Of a DNA stretch of 64,000 nt, positions 63,869 through 64,000 are shown in pieces; position 1 is the stretch's first letter; every line of letters starts with the position of its first letter. Below the pieces are notes generated by a model, which saw nothing but the letters and a program-made list of their open reading frames with translations, made no database searches and was not told where the DNA came from. The position numbers were made by a program, and so were the translations under genes. The DNA comes from Herminiimonas sp. KBW02. GTDB lineage: Bacteria > Pseudomonadota > Gammaproteobacteria > Burkholderiales > Burkholderiaceae_D. The stretch is taken from the NCBI RefSeq assembly GCF_003852535.1, contig NZ_QAJP01000005.1:392403-456402 (forward strand), read 5' to 3'.

Positions 63869-64000
63869 TCATTTGAGGGCGACTTCACCCTGCTCACGTT
63901 TAGCCCTGGGCAGGTCGTCTGTAGTTACTTTCGGTTGGCAGCGGTAGTAGCCATCCCGGATCTGCTGCGACAGATCGCAGAGGTAAATCAGGCCATTTTT
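63869..64000 (-). CDS. Probable pilus usher, C-terminal end only
   Basis: Partial gene running off the right edge; the last 43 codons read KNGLIYLCDLSQQIRDGYYR, then CQPKVTTDDLPRAK and RE..ALK before the stop. The position before a chaperone gene and a short Cys-containing end (LYLCDL...YYRC) fit the C-terminal plug/POTRA-like end of CfaC/CblC-type ushers. The identity is inferred from gene order and is not proven by the fragment itself. Confidence 0.5.
   Translation of the reverse strand, partial: KNGLIYLCDLSQQIRDGYYRCQPKVTTDDLPRAKREQGEVALK

Overview
The window looks like the chromosome of a betaproteobacterium of the order Burkholderiales, most like the Oxalobacteraceae (Herminiimonas/Janthinobacterium type). 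This rests on moderate GC content, the gene orders (pilGHIJ-chpA; yqgE-ruvX-pyrR-pyrB-pyrC'; waaA near tolC and a pcm-like gene) and the protein types. The assignment is made by eye and was not searched. No tRNA, rRNA, CRISPR array, insertion sequence or prophage was recognised.

Layout. 1-9.3 kb: Chp-type chemosensory operon for type IV pili (pilG end, pilH, pilI, pilJ, and a 1959-residue ChpA hybrid kinase), closed by a strong terminator. 9.4-16.4 kb: photolyase on the minus strand, then a tight operon yqgE-ruvX-pyrR-pyrB-pyrC'-plsC, convergent with apaH. 16.7-19.6 kb: phosphomannomutase/phosphoglucomutase and the Kdo transferase waaA. 19.6-21.1 kb: three small or secreted proteins. 21.1-27.9 kb: a complete AcrAB-OprM type RND efflux operon, divergent from its TetR repressor across an almost perfect AcrR-type palindrome. 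28-30.3 kb: tolC, a rhodanese and a pcm-like methyltransferase. 30.3-31.2 kb: two intergenic stretches with clear hairpins but no recognised RNA family. 31.2-36 kb: uppP, recQ, trmB, then an ohrR/ohr peroxide-defence pair that shares an operator-like motif. 36-40.2 kb: M29-like protein, NylB-like serine hydrolase and patatin-like lipoprotein.

40.2-47.5 kb: a PAS sensor kinase and NarL-type regulator, followed by a catabolic-looking locus: gamma-glutamyltranspeptidase-like enzyme, cytosine-deaminase-like amidohydrolase, DUF1097 membrane protein and a second, Tat-exported gamma-glutamyltranspeptidase-like enzyme. This may be an undescribed pathway for a gamma-glutamyl or amide compound.

47.6-56.2 kb: the most novel-looking part. 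A Gln-rich secreted protein carries three exact-length 38-residue repeats, an SLH-like segment and a C-terminal TbpB-like beta-barrel domain. It is followed by a TPR plus beta-barrel outer-membrane protein of the Slam (type XI secretion) type. Next come a NarL-type regulator and a divergent hybrid histidine kinase, then a membrane diguanylate cyclase. I read the first two as a secretion pore with its cargo.

56.2-64 kb, all on the minus strand: Bcr/CflA efflux protein, succinate-semialdehyde dehydrogenase, WYL regulator, and a class 5 (CFA/I or cable-pilus like) chaperone-usher cluster with three chaperone-like genes, a pilin, a tip/initiator protein and the end of a probable usher that runs off the window.
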